Below are positions 25,728 through 34,908 of a stretch of 64,000 nt of DNA, in pieces. Made by a program: the position numbers and the translations under genes. The stretch covers positions 4,650,001-4,714,000 of the forward strand of contig OY782500.1 in assembly GCA_963677885.1 (NCBI GenBank), given 5' to 3'. The stretch comes from UBA1351 sp963677885. Its GTDB lineage: Bacteria; Bacillota; Clostridia; Lachnospirales; Vallitaleaceae. Position 1 is the first letter of the stretch. Each line of letters opens with the position of its first letter. The notes under the pieces are model-generated. The model was not told the origin of the DNA. It saw only the letters and a program-made list of their open reading frames with translations, and did no database searches.

Positions 25728-26516
25728 ATGATGAGTGTCTTGCTTGAGAACATTCGACAATGGATTTTACAAATAAATATGAAAAATCTGGTAACTTATG
25801 TCATTATTTTTGAGTTGCTTTTATTTGTGCTGTTTTTTATGCATCGTCTATTATTAAAACGTGTTATTGAATTCAAAAAATTACAGCTGAAAAAGCAATT
25901 AAGTAATATTAACAAAACTCTTTATGAGGATTTAGCTAGTTACAATCATGATTTTAAGTCATTTTTATTTGAACTTGATAATTTGTTAAGAGAGAAAAAC
26001 TTTGATAAAATTAACGAATTAATAAAATCGGATATGTACATTGACAAAGAACTAATGCTGACAAATGCAAAAATCATAGAAGAAATTGAAAAAGTAGAGC
26101 ATGGTGGAATTCGAAATCTGCTTTTTAATAAATTGCTTGAAAGCGTTGGAGGCGGTATTAGACTAGAAATTTGTATCCAACAAGGTATTATAATGGAGGG
26201 AATCAATACAGTTTTATATGCTGAGATTATCGGTATTTTACTTGATAATGCTATTGAAGCAGTTAATAGTTCGATACAACGTGAAATTCACTTAAGAATA
26301 AACTCGGATGAAAATGGATTTGAATTTATACTAAAAAATAGTTATGATCCAAAAAAAATGAAAAGTGACAAAAAAAATATATTATCCTCTAAAGGTCGAT
26401 TTAGAGGATTGGGTTTGAATATAATTAGAAATATACTCAATAACAGTAAAAACATTGAACTTAATACAGTAATTGATGAGAATTTTTTTATGCAGCACTT
26501 AGTCATACATTATTAA
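25728..26516 (+). CDS. GHKL-type sensor histidine kinase (AgrC-like), single membrane helix
   Basis: 262 aa. One N-terminal membrane helix (about residues 20-42, VTYVIIFELLLFVLFFMH) is followed by a coiled DHp-like segment with a candidate phospho-acceptor His in LASYNHDFKSFLFELDNLL near residue 75. The HATPase domain has the N-box LLDNAIEAVNSS near residue 175 and the G-box GLGLNIIRN near residue 228. This is the cytoplasmic kinase half of AgrC-type sensors without their usual multi-helix sensor domain; that role may fall to the next gene. The Shine-Dalgarno (AAAGGAAT) lies somewhat far from the ATG. Confidence 0.8.
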   Translation: MMSVLLENIRQWILQINMKNLVTYVIIFELLLFVLFFMHRLLLKRVIEFKKLQLKKQLSNINKTLYEDLASYNHDFKSFLFELDNLLREKNFDKINELIKSDMYIDKELMLTNAKIIEEIEKVEHGGIRNLLFNKLLESVGGGIRLEICIQQGIIMEGINTVLYAEIIGILLDNAIEAVNSSIQREIHLRINSDENGFEFILKNSYDPKKMKSDKKNILSSKGRFRGLGLNIIRNILNNSKNIELNTVIDENFFMQHLVIHY

Positions 26517-26538
26517 TTCATTATGGGGGAAATAAACA

Positions 26539-27411
26539 ATGATATATCAGTGGGGATTAATGACTACAATGATACATTACTTGGATATTATTGTATGTAT
26601 ACTAGCCTTTAATATCTATTTTAGAAATCAAATACATATTAGCTTAACAAAGAATTTATTCCTTGTAGTATTTTGCGGTACAATTTATGAAATATTGAAT
26701 CGTATGGTTTTTATCAAGAACCTTTCAGAATTCTACATAGTCATGATTAGTTTGGGTATTATCATGAATTACTTTTTTATGTTCTATATGATTTATCCTG
26801 TAATCAAACAAATAATTAAACCTGTACTTATCCTGTTATTTGATAATTTTATATTTACTTTTGCTGCGTATTATGTGTTGCATTTACTAGGTATCGACCC
26901 TGAAAAAAACGACACATTCAGTATACAAATAATGTTTAACTCTGTTCTATATCTCTTGATTTTTACTAGTATGTATATATTTAAGGCAAAAAAAGCGGTG
27001 ACTAAGATTAACTTCGGCAAAGAGATGTATATTGTCAATTTATTGGTATACGTATTTATATTTGCTTCAGGTATAGTCATGTTTAAATTTGGGATTGATA
27101 CGGCAACTAAATATGTTAATTTTCAACTACATTACGAATATGTGATTTTTTTCGGTTTTTGTTTTATTGTACTTTTTGTTATTACAAAATCGATTCATAG
27201 GAAGATCATGAATGTATATGAGAACAAAGAATTAACAGAGCTTCTTTCAAAAGAGTATCAACAACAAAGAGAGACGTTGAGGACAAATAGAGAAATTAAA
27301 CATGTGATAAATAACCACAAATCGGTCATATACGGTTTGGCACTAACAAATTCATATAAGGAATTAGAAAAATATGTTTGTGGATTACTTGAAAATATGG
27401 AAAGGAACTAA
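26539..27411 (+). CDS. Multi-helix membrane sensor protein lacking an ATPase domain
   Basis: 290 aa with about six membrane helices across residues 10-225, then a cytoplasmic tail with coiled character and a kinase-like dimerisation segment (TNREIKHVINNHKSVIYGLALTNSY near residues 255-280). That segment resembles the His-containing region of AgrC-type sensors, but the protein ends right after it and has no HATPase domain. It probably pairs with the kinase encoded upstream; alternatively it is a truncated sensor. It starts 22 nt after the kinase gene and ends 5 nt before the response regulator. Confidence 0.7.
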   Translation: MIYQWGLMTTMIHYLDIIVCILAFNIYFRNQIHISLTKNLFLVVFCGTIYEILNRMVFIKNLSEFYIVMISLGIIMNYFFMFYMIYPVIKQIIKPVLILLFDNFIFTFAAYYVLHLLGIDPEKNDTFSIQIMFNSVLYLLIFTSMYIFKAKKAVTKINFGKEMYIVNLLVYVFIFASGIVMFKFGIDTATKYVNFQLHYEYVIFFGFCFIVLFVITKSIHRKIMNVYENKELTELLSKEYQQQRETLRTNREIKHVINNHKSVIYGLALTNSYKELEKYVCGLLENMERN

Positions 27412-27416
27412 AACAG

Positions 27417-28142
27417 ATGTATAACATCATTATTTGTGAAGATAATCATGCATATGGAGAGTGTCTACTAAAGATGGTAGAGATCATCATTAATGAATTT
27501 CCACAAAGATACAATGTGTGTTGTGTAACTATTGATCCTTTCAAAGTTCTGGAATTGGTGGATGCTGAGCAAGATTGGATATTATTATTGGACATCGAAC
27601 TTGAATCTTCAATAAACGGTTTTGGATTAGCTGAAAAAATTCGAGATTTATTTCCTCAGGTTTATATCATCTTTGTAACGGGTCATAAAGATTTTGTTTT
27701 TGATGCATTTAAAATCGCAGCCATAGATTACTTGGTCAAACCTATCGATTTAGCCGAATTGAAATCAGCGTTTCAACGGATTGAAGTATCTAATACAAAT
27801 ATTAGCAAGAGATTTCGATCTGAAGAAAATAACAAAAAAAAAATCAATATTAAAAATGGTTCAATACGATATGAAATTAAATTAGAGGAACTGTTGTTCA
27901 TTGAAAAAGTTAAGAATCAATGTTTTTTTTACACTGAAAAATTGGTCATATCCAGCTACATGACTTTGATTCAGTGCATTGAATTATTAGCTAAAAGTGA
28001 AAATTTTGTACAATGTCATAAAGGATTTATTGTGAATCAAGATAAAATAACCTCTGTCGATTTAAAAAAAAATCAGATTTTTTTGGGGGATATGTACAGA
28101 TGTGATATTGGCAAAAACTTCAGATATCTTTTTAAAATTTGA
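27417..28142 (+). CDS. LytTR-family response regulator
   Basis: 241 aa. The receiver domain (residues 1-120) has the acidic pair near the start (IIICEDNHAYG), the phospho-accepting Asp in WILLLDIELES near residue 58, and the KP pair in AIDYLVKPID near residue 103. The C-terminal LytTR DNA-binding domain (about 140-240) has LEELLFIEKVKNQCFFYT and FVQCHKGFIVNQDKI. AgrA and ComE are relatives. It is presumably phosphorylated by the adjacent kinase and controls nearby genes, possibly the exported proteins downstream. A dispersed LytTR box was not identified with confidence. Confidence 0.92.
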   Translation: MYNIIICEDNHAYGECLLKMVEIIINEFPQRYNVCCVTIDPFKVLELVDAEQDWILLLDIELESSINGFGLAEKIRDLFPQVYIIFVTGHKDFVFDAFKIAAIDYLVKPIDLAELKSAFQRIEVSNTNISKRFRSEENNKKKINIKNGSIRYEIKLEELLFIEKVKNQCFFYTEKLVISSYMTLIQCIELLAKSENFVQCHKGFIVNQDKITSVDLKKNQIFLGDMYRCDIGKNFRYLFKI

Positions 28143-28212
28143 TCTTTTCACCATCAAAAAATCACCTTTTATCACAATCGTTTGTTCATATATTTCTAGG
28201 ATGATATATTTA

Positions 28213-28266
28213 TTAGCATCTATAGCTATCTTGAAAAGCTCAATATAGTGGATGCTAATTTTTTTT
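28213..28266 (+). terminator. Terminator-like stem-loop after the LytTR gene
   Basis: TTAGCATC (28213-28220) pairs with GATGCTAA (28251-28258), followed by eight T. The 30-nt loop is long. The T-run leads directly into the ribosome site of the broken gene at 28280. Confidence 0.65.
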
Positions 28267-28279
28267 AAGGAGAGAGAAA

Positions 28280-28394
28280 ATGAAAAGAATAATTAAAAAT
28301 TATGTTTTTGTGTGTAGTCATTATGGCAATGTATTCAATTGTAAATGCTGCGGGATTGACTAGAAATATTTCAGTTATCAATGGGAGAATGTAA
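28280..28394 (+). pseudogene. Frameshifted small secreted peptide or protein gene
   Basis: AAGGAGAG lies properly before the ATG at 28280. The first frame gives MKRIIKNYVFVC and soon stops; another frame continues with VIMAMYSIVNAAG and LTRNISVINGRM before a stop at 28392-28394. Joined, these make an ordinary signal peptide with an alanine cleavage site and a 12-14 residue tail. The break falls at GTGTGT; one more GT unit would restore a 38-codon frame. It could be the remains of a longer exported protein or a slippage-switchable peptide. Degenerate-looking codons follow the stop. Confidence 0.45.
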
Positions 28395-28452
28395 GATCGG
28401 TATCGTAGATGAAGGCTTATTTAAATAGTGGTTAAATATCTAGGTAATACGT

Positions 28453-28473
28453 TAAACGCCTAAACGGCGTTTA
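28453..28473 (+). repeat. Perfect hairpin TAAACGCC/GGCGTTTA
   Basis: An 8-bp stem with a TAAAC loop in the 467-nt gap before the SLH gene. There is no T-run, and its function is unknown. Confidence 0.5.
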
Positions 28474-28579
28474 CAGAAAAATGATATAAGAATTGAGGAT
28501 GAAGCTGTTAGAATATCACTGTGTGGGTAAACGGCTTTTTAATGTTTAAAATAAAGTAGAAAATAATGGATGAAAGGAA

Positions 28580-28600
28580 TATGATGCTTAACATCATATA
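28580..28600. promoter_or_regulatory. Palindrome ATATGATG-5-CATCATAT before the SLH protein gene
   Basis: Perfect 8-bp arms around CTTAA, ending 9 nt before the start codon at 28610. It could occlude the ribosome site as a hairpin or be an operator. Confidence 0.5.
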
Positions 28601-28609
28601 AGAAGAACA

Positions 28610-31588
28610 ATGAAAAAAAATCTCTGTAGTGTTATTATGAATAAAAAAACAATTAAGAATGTCTTTGGAAGAACTAAAAAGCCAGCGATAGATAAAACAA
28701 TGATGTATTATCTTACAGCCACATTAACTCTATTTTTGTTTTTAACATTGAATATATCAAACATCTATAGTGCAGAAACTGATGGGGAGATTACTGTTGG
28801 ACTAAATGAAAGCATTGAGATTACGAATAATGGCAGTGTGGAAGAGACCATAACGGTAAGTAACCTATCTGAAGGTAAATACAATCTGATGATATACAAT
28901 GCAGATGGCAGTACCAGTTTCTATAGAGCGTTGCAATATGCCCAGTTTAAACTGAAACCGGGCAGTAAAGGGATATTTACGGTAAAAGAGTTGAAAGCAA
29001 ACAGTTTGAGACTGAAGGTTGGTTACCCCTCAGGGTCAGTTAAGATTCAAAAAAGTCAAGTCGAAGCATTTGATGAACAGTTGCTACTAGAGGGTAAGAA
29101 CTATACGGTGATAAATACAAGTAACTATAATTACCGTGTTGATTTTTCGGCATGGACTGATGGGGCGTTTGATTATACTGTGTATTCCGATGATGGAGCT
29201 ATAGAATGCGGTATTGATAAATTATTAGACCCTATTCTTCTTAATAAAAATGAAAGAATAGTGATTACAATCAGGGAACTCGCATTTAATAATAAAAAAG
29301 GTGGCCTTAGCTTCTATCTACCGAGTCAAATGTATACAATCGAGGAAAGTGGATATCCTGCTACGATCAATAAGCTGATTAAGGTCAATGAAAGTGACTC
29401 TTACACCAATAATTCAAATTCTTCTCAAAAAGTATATGCGAAGGCGTATATGTATGGCAAGTATAACTATGAGATTTCAAAAGATGCTAAGATTATCAGT
29501 GAAAAAAAAGATATCAATTCTATTAGCATAACAGTTCAGGCAGGAGAAACTGTGAAGATTACACCTATTTCAGTAACGGATATCAACAGGACTGGTGGGT
29601 TGCAGTTCTATGCACCCTACGAATTTTTTGATAAAGATTATGCTGCGTCATTGTTAAATCATGAACCAGTTGAAGAGGTGATAGATGATATAGAGGAAGA
29701 TGTAACAGAAGAGGTGGTTAATGATGATGTCGCTCTCAACGAAACCGTAACAACAGTATATGAACCGAGTAGCTGGGCAGCCGAAGGAGTTGCATCTGCA
29801 AGGGAGCATCAACTGTTGACTGAGGCTGTGCAAAACAATTATCAAAGCCTTATTTCACGTGAAGAATTCTGTGAAGTTATGATCAAGTTATATGAGGCTT
29901 TGGGAGATAAAGTGGCCATAACGACACAAAATCCTTTCAAAGACACTCAAAACAGTGCCGTACTGAAAGCTTACCAACTAGGAATTGTCACTGGGATTAC
30001 ATCGTCCGAGTTTTATCCAAAGATGCTTATCAACAGACAACAAATGTCAACGATGTTATATCGAACCATTAAGGCGTTGGAACCTGATCTGAATAATACC
30101 CGCAAAAAAGTCACTTTTTCGGATTTGAAGAGTATCTCCGACTGGGCAATGGAGTCGATTGAATATTTCAGTTATAATCAGCTGATTAACGGTATGGGTA
30201 ATAATCAATATTCGCCACTTGCCGAAGCAACAAAAGAACAGGCAATAATTCTTGTCGATCGGATTTATAATGCCTATGATAAGCTGAAAGATGCCTCCAT
30301 TGCATCGAGTGATGTCATTGACATAGATTATAAAGGAACTAATGTCAAGGTAATTCAAACGCAGTTACTGAAATGGATCGCTGATGAGCAAATAACCATA
30401 GACGACATTAATCTCAATGCGGCATCGTTTGCAGATGGGATCTATGGCAGCAGAACAAAAGCAGTGATCGTTCTGTTTCAATACGCTCAACAAATCGAAA
30501 CCGATGGACTGACAGGTCCGATAACACTAGGATGCTTGAATAACGTCAGTGAATGGAAGCATGCAAGTAATAAGGAGTATAGATACACAGGATCAGTCAT
30601 CGAACCGATTATCGCAGCAGCGACTACAGAGAATATAGATAATATAGATAATATCGTTGTTACCGCTAAACAAAGTGATCTAATAGCCAGTATTCGAAAT
30701 AAGATTTTACGTATTCAGGATGAATTTGGTTATCCCTGTACGAACATAACTTATTTAGTGAACAAAGCTGAGAGTTCCGGTGATAATCAAGAATTATTGC
30801 TGACAAATGTGAATCTTGCGCTCTATAACCTGAGCAGCATTAATGACGATATCTACAAGGATTGTATCAACTATGGAGGCTTGATTGAGAATACGATGAT
30901 CACAGCGTTTACATCCCAATTATTGAAAAAGGGAACTGATGACAGTTTTTATCAGAAAATGGGTACGAACATTTCTGTCAATTCAATGAAATTATATGCA
31001 AAGGTAGCAAAAGATCCCTATTTGATGAATCTGTTCAAAGAAATGCTTCTAAAGATAGGCATCAGTATGTCTGCCGATGAGTTGATCAACGAAATGCAAT
31101 CCAAACAAAATGTACTAGGTAGTGCCTTGTACGATTCGCTGGCGAAGAAGGCACTACATAGCGGATTGTATGATATAGAGAGTGACATATATAATATCTA
31201 CCTCTCACCAAGCCCTACCTTGGTATTACAAAACAAAAGGATCTTACCGGATATGATTCGACTTGTTGAAACATATCAGACTTTTTCCTTGGAGCATCGT
31301 CTTAATCAGGACTTTATAGCAACCCTTGACAGCATGTATAGCAGTCAAAGTACCTGGTGCGGCTATATTTCTTACGGTTCTATCGGTGCAACTGTGTTGT
31401 CCGGCGGAACATTAGCTTTTGTTACCATACCGTTAGCGAAAATCTCGTCTAGTGCAAGTGATACGACTGAGTATTTGTCTTGGTTGGCAAAAGTTTCTCA
31501 AAATGTATATGCAGGTAAAACCATTCTCTATAAACTTGATTACTTGGATCAGGTTGAGACCATTGCTTTTCCGGTAATTAAGAAGTAG
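28610..31588 (+). CDS. Large exported protein with N-terminal beta repeats, SLH and peptidoglycan-binding domains
   Basis: 992 aa. An unusually long N-terminus precedes the signal helix (MMYYLTATLTLFLFLTLNI, about residues 32-50; cleavage near YSAE). Residues about 55-345 hold three related beta-rich units, each ending in a hydrophobic SLRLKVGYPS, GLSFYLPSQ or GLQFYAPYE segment. A Glu/Asp-Val linker (350-375) follows. Residues about 385-545 look like S-layer homology repeats (SWAAEGVASAREHQLL, FKDTQNSAVLKAYQLGIVTG, FSDLKSISDWAMESIEYF). Residues about 565-640 are a PG_binding_1-like domain (GTNVKVIQTQLLKW, ADGIYGSRTKAVIVLFQ). The helical C-terminal 340 residues are unrecognised. It is probably attached to the cell wall. 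Its base composition is AT-rich like its neighbours. Confidence 0.82.
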   Translation: MKKNLCSVIMNKKTIKNVFGRTKKPAIDKTMMYYLTATLTLFLFLTLNISNIYSAETDGEITVGLNESIEITNNGSVEETITVSNLSEGKYNLMIYNADGSTSFYRALQYAQFKLKPGSKGIFTVKELKANSLRLKVGYPSGSVKIQKSQVEAFDEQLLLEGKNYTVINTSNYNYRVDFSAWTDGAFDYTVYSDDGAIECGIDKLLDPILLNKNERIVITIRELAFNNKKGGLSFYLPSQMYTIEESGYPATINKLIKVNESDSYTNNSNSSQKVYAKAYMYGKYNYEISKDAKIISEKKDINSISITVQAGETVKITPISVTDINRTGGLQFYAPYEFFDKDYAASLLNHEPVEEVIDDIEEDVTEEVVNDDVALNETVTTVYEPSSWAAEGVASAREHQLLTEAVQNNYQSLISREEFCEVMIKLYEALGDKVAITTQNPFKDTQNSAVLKAYQLGIVTGITSSEFYPKMLINRQQMSTMLYRTIKALEPDLNNTRKKVTFSDLKSISDWAMESIEYFSYNQLINGMGNNQYSPLAEATKEQAIILVDRIYNAYDKLKDASIASSDVIDIDYKGTNVKVIQTQLLKWIADEQITIDDINLNAASFADGIYGSRTKAVIVLFQYAQQIETDGLTGPITLGCLNNVSEWKHASNKEYRYTGSVIEPIIAAATTENIDNIDNIVVTAKQSDLIASIRNKILRIQDEFGYPCTNITYLVNKAESSGDNQELLLTNVNLALYNLSSINDDIYKDCINYGGLIENTMITAFTSQLLKKGTDDSFYQKMGTNISVNSMKLYAKVAKDPYLMNLFKEMLLKIGISMSADELINEMQSKQNVLGSALYDSLAKKALHSGLYDIESDIYNIYLSPSPTLVLQNKRILPDMIRLVETYQTFSLEHRLNQDFIATLDSMYSSQSTWCGYISYGSIGATVLSGGTLAFVTIPLAKISSSASDTTEYLSWLAKVSQNVYAGKTILYKLDYLDQVETIAFPVIKK

Positions 31589-31630
31589 CGCCTAATAACA
31601 TGACCAGTTGGATTCGGAGGAGAGTATATA

Positions 31631-33373
31631 ATGAAACTAATAAAGAAAATATGTTTACTGCTAATGGTTGCGGTTTTGTTCAGTTCATACACAAACGTTA
31701 ATCTAGAAGCACAACAGGATGATGAACTTACTATCACGATTGACACAGTTGAAGTGTTTTTTTCAGATGAATACGGTATACCCTTTATTGATAATGCAAA
31801 CCGTACCCAAGTGCCGATACGTGTCTGTATGGAAGCATTTGGAGCAAACGTAGAATGGGATAGTGCAAGAAACACGGCGATCGTCAGTTACCTTCAAGAT
31901 GTATTGGAAATACCGGTTGGTCAGAAGATGATAACTCTTAATGGAAGGAAGATTGTTACTGACACTGCAGCTGTGATAAAAAACAATCGTATATATCTCC
32001 CTATCAGAGCTGTCGTTGAGGCTTTTGGAAGTCAGATCAGATATAATAATGTAACAAAGACGATTGAAATTACAAATTCAAGAACCTATGAGACTGATGA
32101 AAATATAGTTAGCAGCTTAACAGATGCGGACAGAAAAAGACTGACCGATTATGATGGTGCGGTAAAAGAAGATGATATCACCTCTGAATGGATCTATAGT
32201 AGATTCCTTGATGACGGACAGATCGTTTTTAGTGATGATGAACGTTTTTTTACCGATAAGACACTAGGGTTTGTAAAAGACGATCAGTACTGTATTCGAG
32301 GTGTATACCAAAAAGTTGTAGGCCAGGATGTCAAAGAATTTGACATGGAAATCAGGTTGAGATATCAAGGTAACATGGACAGTGTACCAATTATTGTATT
32401 TGATTCATATCGGACATTGGGTCATGTTAGGTGGTTCAATAATAAGAAAGTGTATTATGATGAGGTCAAATCGAATTTAAAGGATGTAGGGCATGATCAA
32501 CTGGTCTACGAAGCAGACCGAATTATTTCTGAATATACAAATCCTTCAATGACCACCTTTGAAAAGCTGAAGGCTATTTACCAATACATGTATTTTCATA
32601 CTGAAGTTGTGAGTCATATAGAAGGCCTTGAGTATAAAGATGCCATGTATTATACACTGCTCTATCATCAAGGTAATGACGCATCGATAGAACAAGCCTT
32701 CAGATATTTACTGGAACGAGTAGGAATTGAATATGAAACTAATGATGCGATGACACTGGCCGGTGGAAGTAAAGTCGTCTTTTATTGTCATACATACGTA
32801 ACAATCGGAGATAACAGATACTATTTCAATGTCAGTAATGCCATCTATGAATATGAACTGTGGGAACATTTTACTGCATATGGGCAGTATGAATTCGTTG
32901 TCGGAAACATGATGTATTATTCAGATGATTCAAACGGTTCCTGGAAAATTTATGAGAAAAATGCATTGGATAATAATCCGGCGACAGTTGTTTATGAATC
33001 GGATAAGGCACCTGCTCATTATTGCATAAATGACAAGTATATATATATATCATCATATAGCAGTAATGGGTATAATCAGTCCTATTTGGTCGATCGAAGG
33101 ACGAAGGAAAAAAATGTTATAGCAAATATCTATTCGCCTGAAAGCATCAACGGATTATATATGGTAGATGATATCTTATATGTGTCAGAGAATGCAGGGA
33201 TGATCCTCAATCAGGAATATATTCAATGTTATAGGATTTCAAAAATCAATCTGATTGATTTTAAGAGAACACTATTGCTGGATGAAATCCTACCTGATCA
33301 AGTTAGTTTTAAAATGGAAGAGGCCGGGCTGTGGGATATTATCTCTGTATTTAACAGGTATTCTCTGTATTAA
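31631..33373 (+). CDS. Exported protein: copper-amine-oxidase-like domains, transglutaminase-like domain without Cys, propeller-like tail
   Basis: 580 aa with a signal peptide (KKICLLLMVAVLFSSYTNV). Residues about 35-155 are two copper amine oxidase N-terminal-like units (VPIRVCMEAFGANVEWD and LPIRAVVEAFGSQIRYN), a domain common in clostridial wall proteins and not a copper enzyme. Residues about 290-420 resemble a transglutaminase-like fold (FEKLKAIYQYMYFHTEVVSH, EQAFRYLLERVGIEYE, CHTYVTIGDNRYYFNVS), but the position expected for the catalytic Cys reads GNDASIEQAF, so it is probably inactive. The last 130 residues repeat short strands as in DUF5050-like propellers. The gene lies 42 nt after the SLH gene with GGAGGAG before the ATG. 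Confidence 0.75.
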   Translation: MKLIKKICLLLMVAVLFSSYTNVNLEAQQDDELTITIDTVEVFFSDEYGIPFIDNANRTQVPIRVCMEAFGANVEWDSARNTAIVSYLQDVLEIPVGQKMITLNGRKIVTDTAAVIKNNRIYLPIRAVVEAFGSQIRYNNVTKTIEITNSRTYETDENIVSSLTDADRKRLTDYDGAVKEDDITSEWIYSRFLDDGQIVFSDDERFFTDKTLGFVKDDQYCIRGVYQKVVGQDVKEFDMEIRLRYQGNMDSVPIIVFDSYRTLGHVRWFNNKKVYYDEVKSNLKDVGHDQLVYEADRIISEYTNPSMTTFEKLKAIYQYMYFHTEVVSHIEGLEYKDAMYYTLLYHQGNDASIEQAFRYLLERVGIEYETNDAMTLAGGSKVVFYCHTYVTIGDNRYYFNVSNAIYEYELWEHFTAYGQYEFVVGNMMYYSDDSNGSWKIYEKNALDNNPATVVYESDKAPAHYCINDKYIYISSYSSNGYNQSYLVDRRTKEKNVIANIYSPESINGLYMVDDILYVSENAGMILNQEYIQCYRISKINLIDFKRTLLLDEILPDQVSFKMEEAGLWDIISVFNRYSLY

Positions 33374-33452
33374 AAAATTCAATGATACGGAGTGCTATCA
33401 TTTAAGTGCATTCGATAAACTCACCTAAATGTGCTACAAATATCGTTACGCA

Positions 33453-33523
33453 GAACTAGAGGCCTAGCCCCTCTGACTGGCTTCACGAAGTGCGTAAGGT
33501 CAGAGGGGCTAGGCCTCTAGTTC
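33453..33523. repeat. 25-bp perfect inverted repeat between convergent genes
   Basis: GAACTAGAGGCCTAGCCCCT begins the left arm (33453-33477) and the exact complement occupies 33499-33523, with a 21-nt spacer. It lies between genes on opposite strands that point at each other. No T-run follows on either side, so if it stops transcription it does so by structure alone. A similar arrangement occurs at 56344-56428 with unrelated sequence. Confidence 0.85.
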
Positions 33524-33567
33524 AACTCTAACAATATACTGCCAAAATTAAATTTTCAATATCCCAT

Positions 33568-34908
33568 TTAGTACTTAAAAACCTCACATCCAAGCATATT
33601 CCCCAAAACCTTAAGCTCATCAGCCACATGACCATAAATAACAACAAAATGAGGCTCCCATCCATCCTTAACACTTTGAGCCACCAATTGACCGGAAGGA
33701 GAGTCTGTTTTTACCACGATACTGGTTCCGTAGAACTGTTGGGGGGCATCCAGGGCCTGCCCTTTGGCGATGAAAAATCTAAAACTGGCGTCAGGGTTTC
33801 TTCCTATACGAAAGATGGTTACATGTTCAGCCGGTTTACAGCCAAATTCCATAGTTGGTCCAATTTGCCGGTTGGGATGAAGTCCCATAGTAGGTCCGCT
33901 GGAAGGATGGGCCAGGGAACAGGCAGCTGTACCGCAGTGCCAGTAGGTTACAGTAGAATCTTCTTCATTAAGGGATACCGGATCACCGAAGAAAACAGGA
34001 CTTCCAGTCAGTTCCATACCCATAAACATGGATAGGGCACCATAGAGATCAGCTTCGCAGGAAGCTGCTATATTCATGTCATTTAACATGCCTAAAACAC
34101 CACAGACCGGTGTTTTGTATTCAGTAAAAAAGTCAGGCCAGCATCTGGAAGCTATAGCTCTTATATTATTTCCTTCTATATAATCACGGTAGGCTCTATA
34201 TAGTCTGGCAAAGCCTATGACATTTTCTTCTGGCAACTTTTCCAGCCCAATCATTTTTTCTTTTGCCTCAGCCAAATATGCTTTGATATCTTCATCAGAA
34301 TAGGAAGCGGCTTTCGTCATCAGCTCTCTGGCCTCAATACTTTCAAGATTAGCCCCAAAAACCCTTGTTACTTCTGCATCAAGACCTCGACCAAAACCAA
34401 AGCCTTGTGGAGTACCGCCAATAGAGGCAATAGTAATGGATTTAAGGGTGTGCTTAAGTTTAGAAGCCTCAATATTGGTTCTTAAAGCACCTATGACGGA
34501 TTCTTCCTTAGGACTTCCATATATATACTCAAAATTACCTTTGCCTACATGATGCATAAGGTTGCCCGCAGAATAAGCACCTGTAAGGGAGTTAAGGCGA
34601 AGTCTTGTTCCGTCAATAACCGGTTCTCTCAGGGTCCATAGAAGGACCGTGCAGTCAATGGCTTTCATGACTTCGTTGGCATAGGCGGAATTGGCAAAAG
34701 TTGTGTTTTGCAGGATGACCAGGTCAGGCCTAATGTCTGACAGAAAGGATTTTAGGTCATCAAGAGATAGAAGTGGACGATCTGGAGCCCTGAGGTCAGA
34801 CGTTAGGCCGGATAGGATCTCAATAGATTCATGAAAGGCTGCCAGGGCACTTTCCTGGTGAAAAGTTGGTACGCCAATTGGAATATAGGCGACTTGAAAT
34901 GCATTCAT
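33568..34908 (-). CDS. L-fucose/arabinose isomerase-like protein
   Basis: 446 aa. The protein has the layout of the L-fucose isomerase-like family: an N-terminal Rossmann-like region (DLVILQNTTFAN, TVLLWTLREP near residue 95), a middle segment with RCWPDFFTEYKTPVCGVLGM near residue 260 and EADLYGALSMFMGMELTG near residue 285 (metal-site Glu/Asp region), and a C-terminal beta-barrel part (WHCGTAACSLAH, PTMEFGCKPAEHVTIFRIGR). The exact sugar is unknown. It stands alone on the minus strand, but its leader (34906-34963) is a diverged copy of the 43-bp repeat found before the acylating aldehyde dehydrogenase gene, so shared control with the inositol genes is possible. AGGAGGAAAAATA precedes the ATG. 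Confidence 0.82.
   Translation of the reverse strand: MNAFQVAYIPIGVPTFHQESALAAFHESIEILSGLTSDLRAPDRPLLSLDDLKSFLSDIRPDLVILQNTTFANSAYANEVMKAIDCTVLLWTLREPVIDGTRLRLNSLTGAYSAGNLMHHVGKGNFEYIYGSPKEESVIGALRTNIEASKLKHTLKSITIASIGGTPQGFGFGRGLDAEVTRVFGANLESIEARELMTKAASYSDEDIKAYLAEAKEKMIGLEKLPEENVIGFARLYRAYRDYIEGNNIRAIASRCWPDFFTEYKTPVCGVLGMLNDMNIAASCEADLYGALSMFMGMELTGSPVFFGDPVSLNEEDSTVTYWHCGTAACSLAHPSSGPTMGLHPNRQIGPTMEFGCKPAEHVTIFRIGRNPDASFRFFIAKGQALDAPQQFYGTSIVVKTDSPSGQLVAQSVKDGWEPHFVVIYGHVADELKVLGNMLGCEVFKY

Noticed and set aside
33628..34035. Open frame of 135 codons on the plus strand
   Set aside because: It is opposite the fucose-isomerase-like gene, which has the better protein signature and ribosome site.
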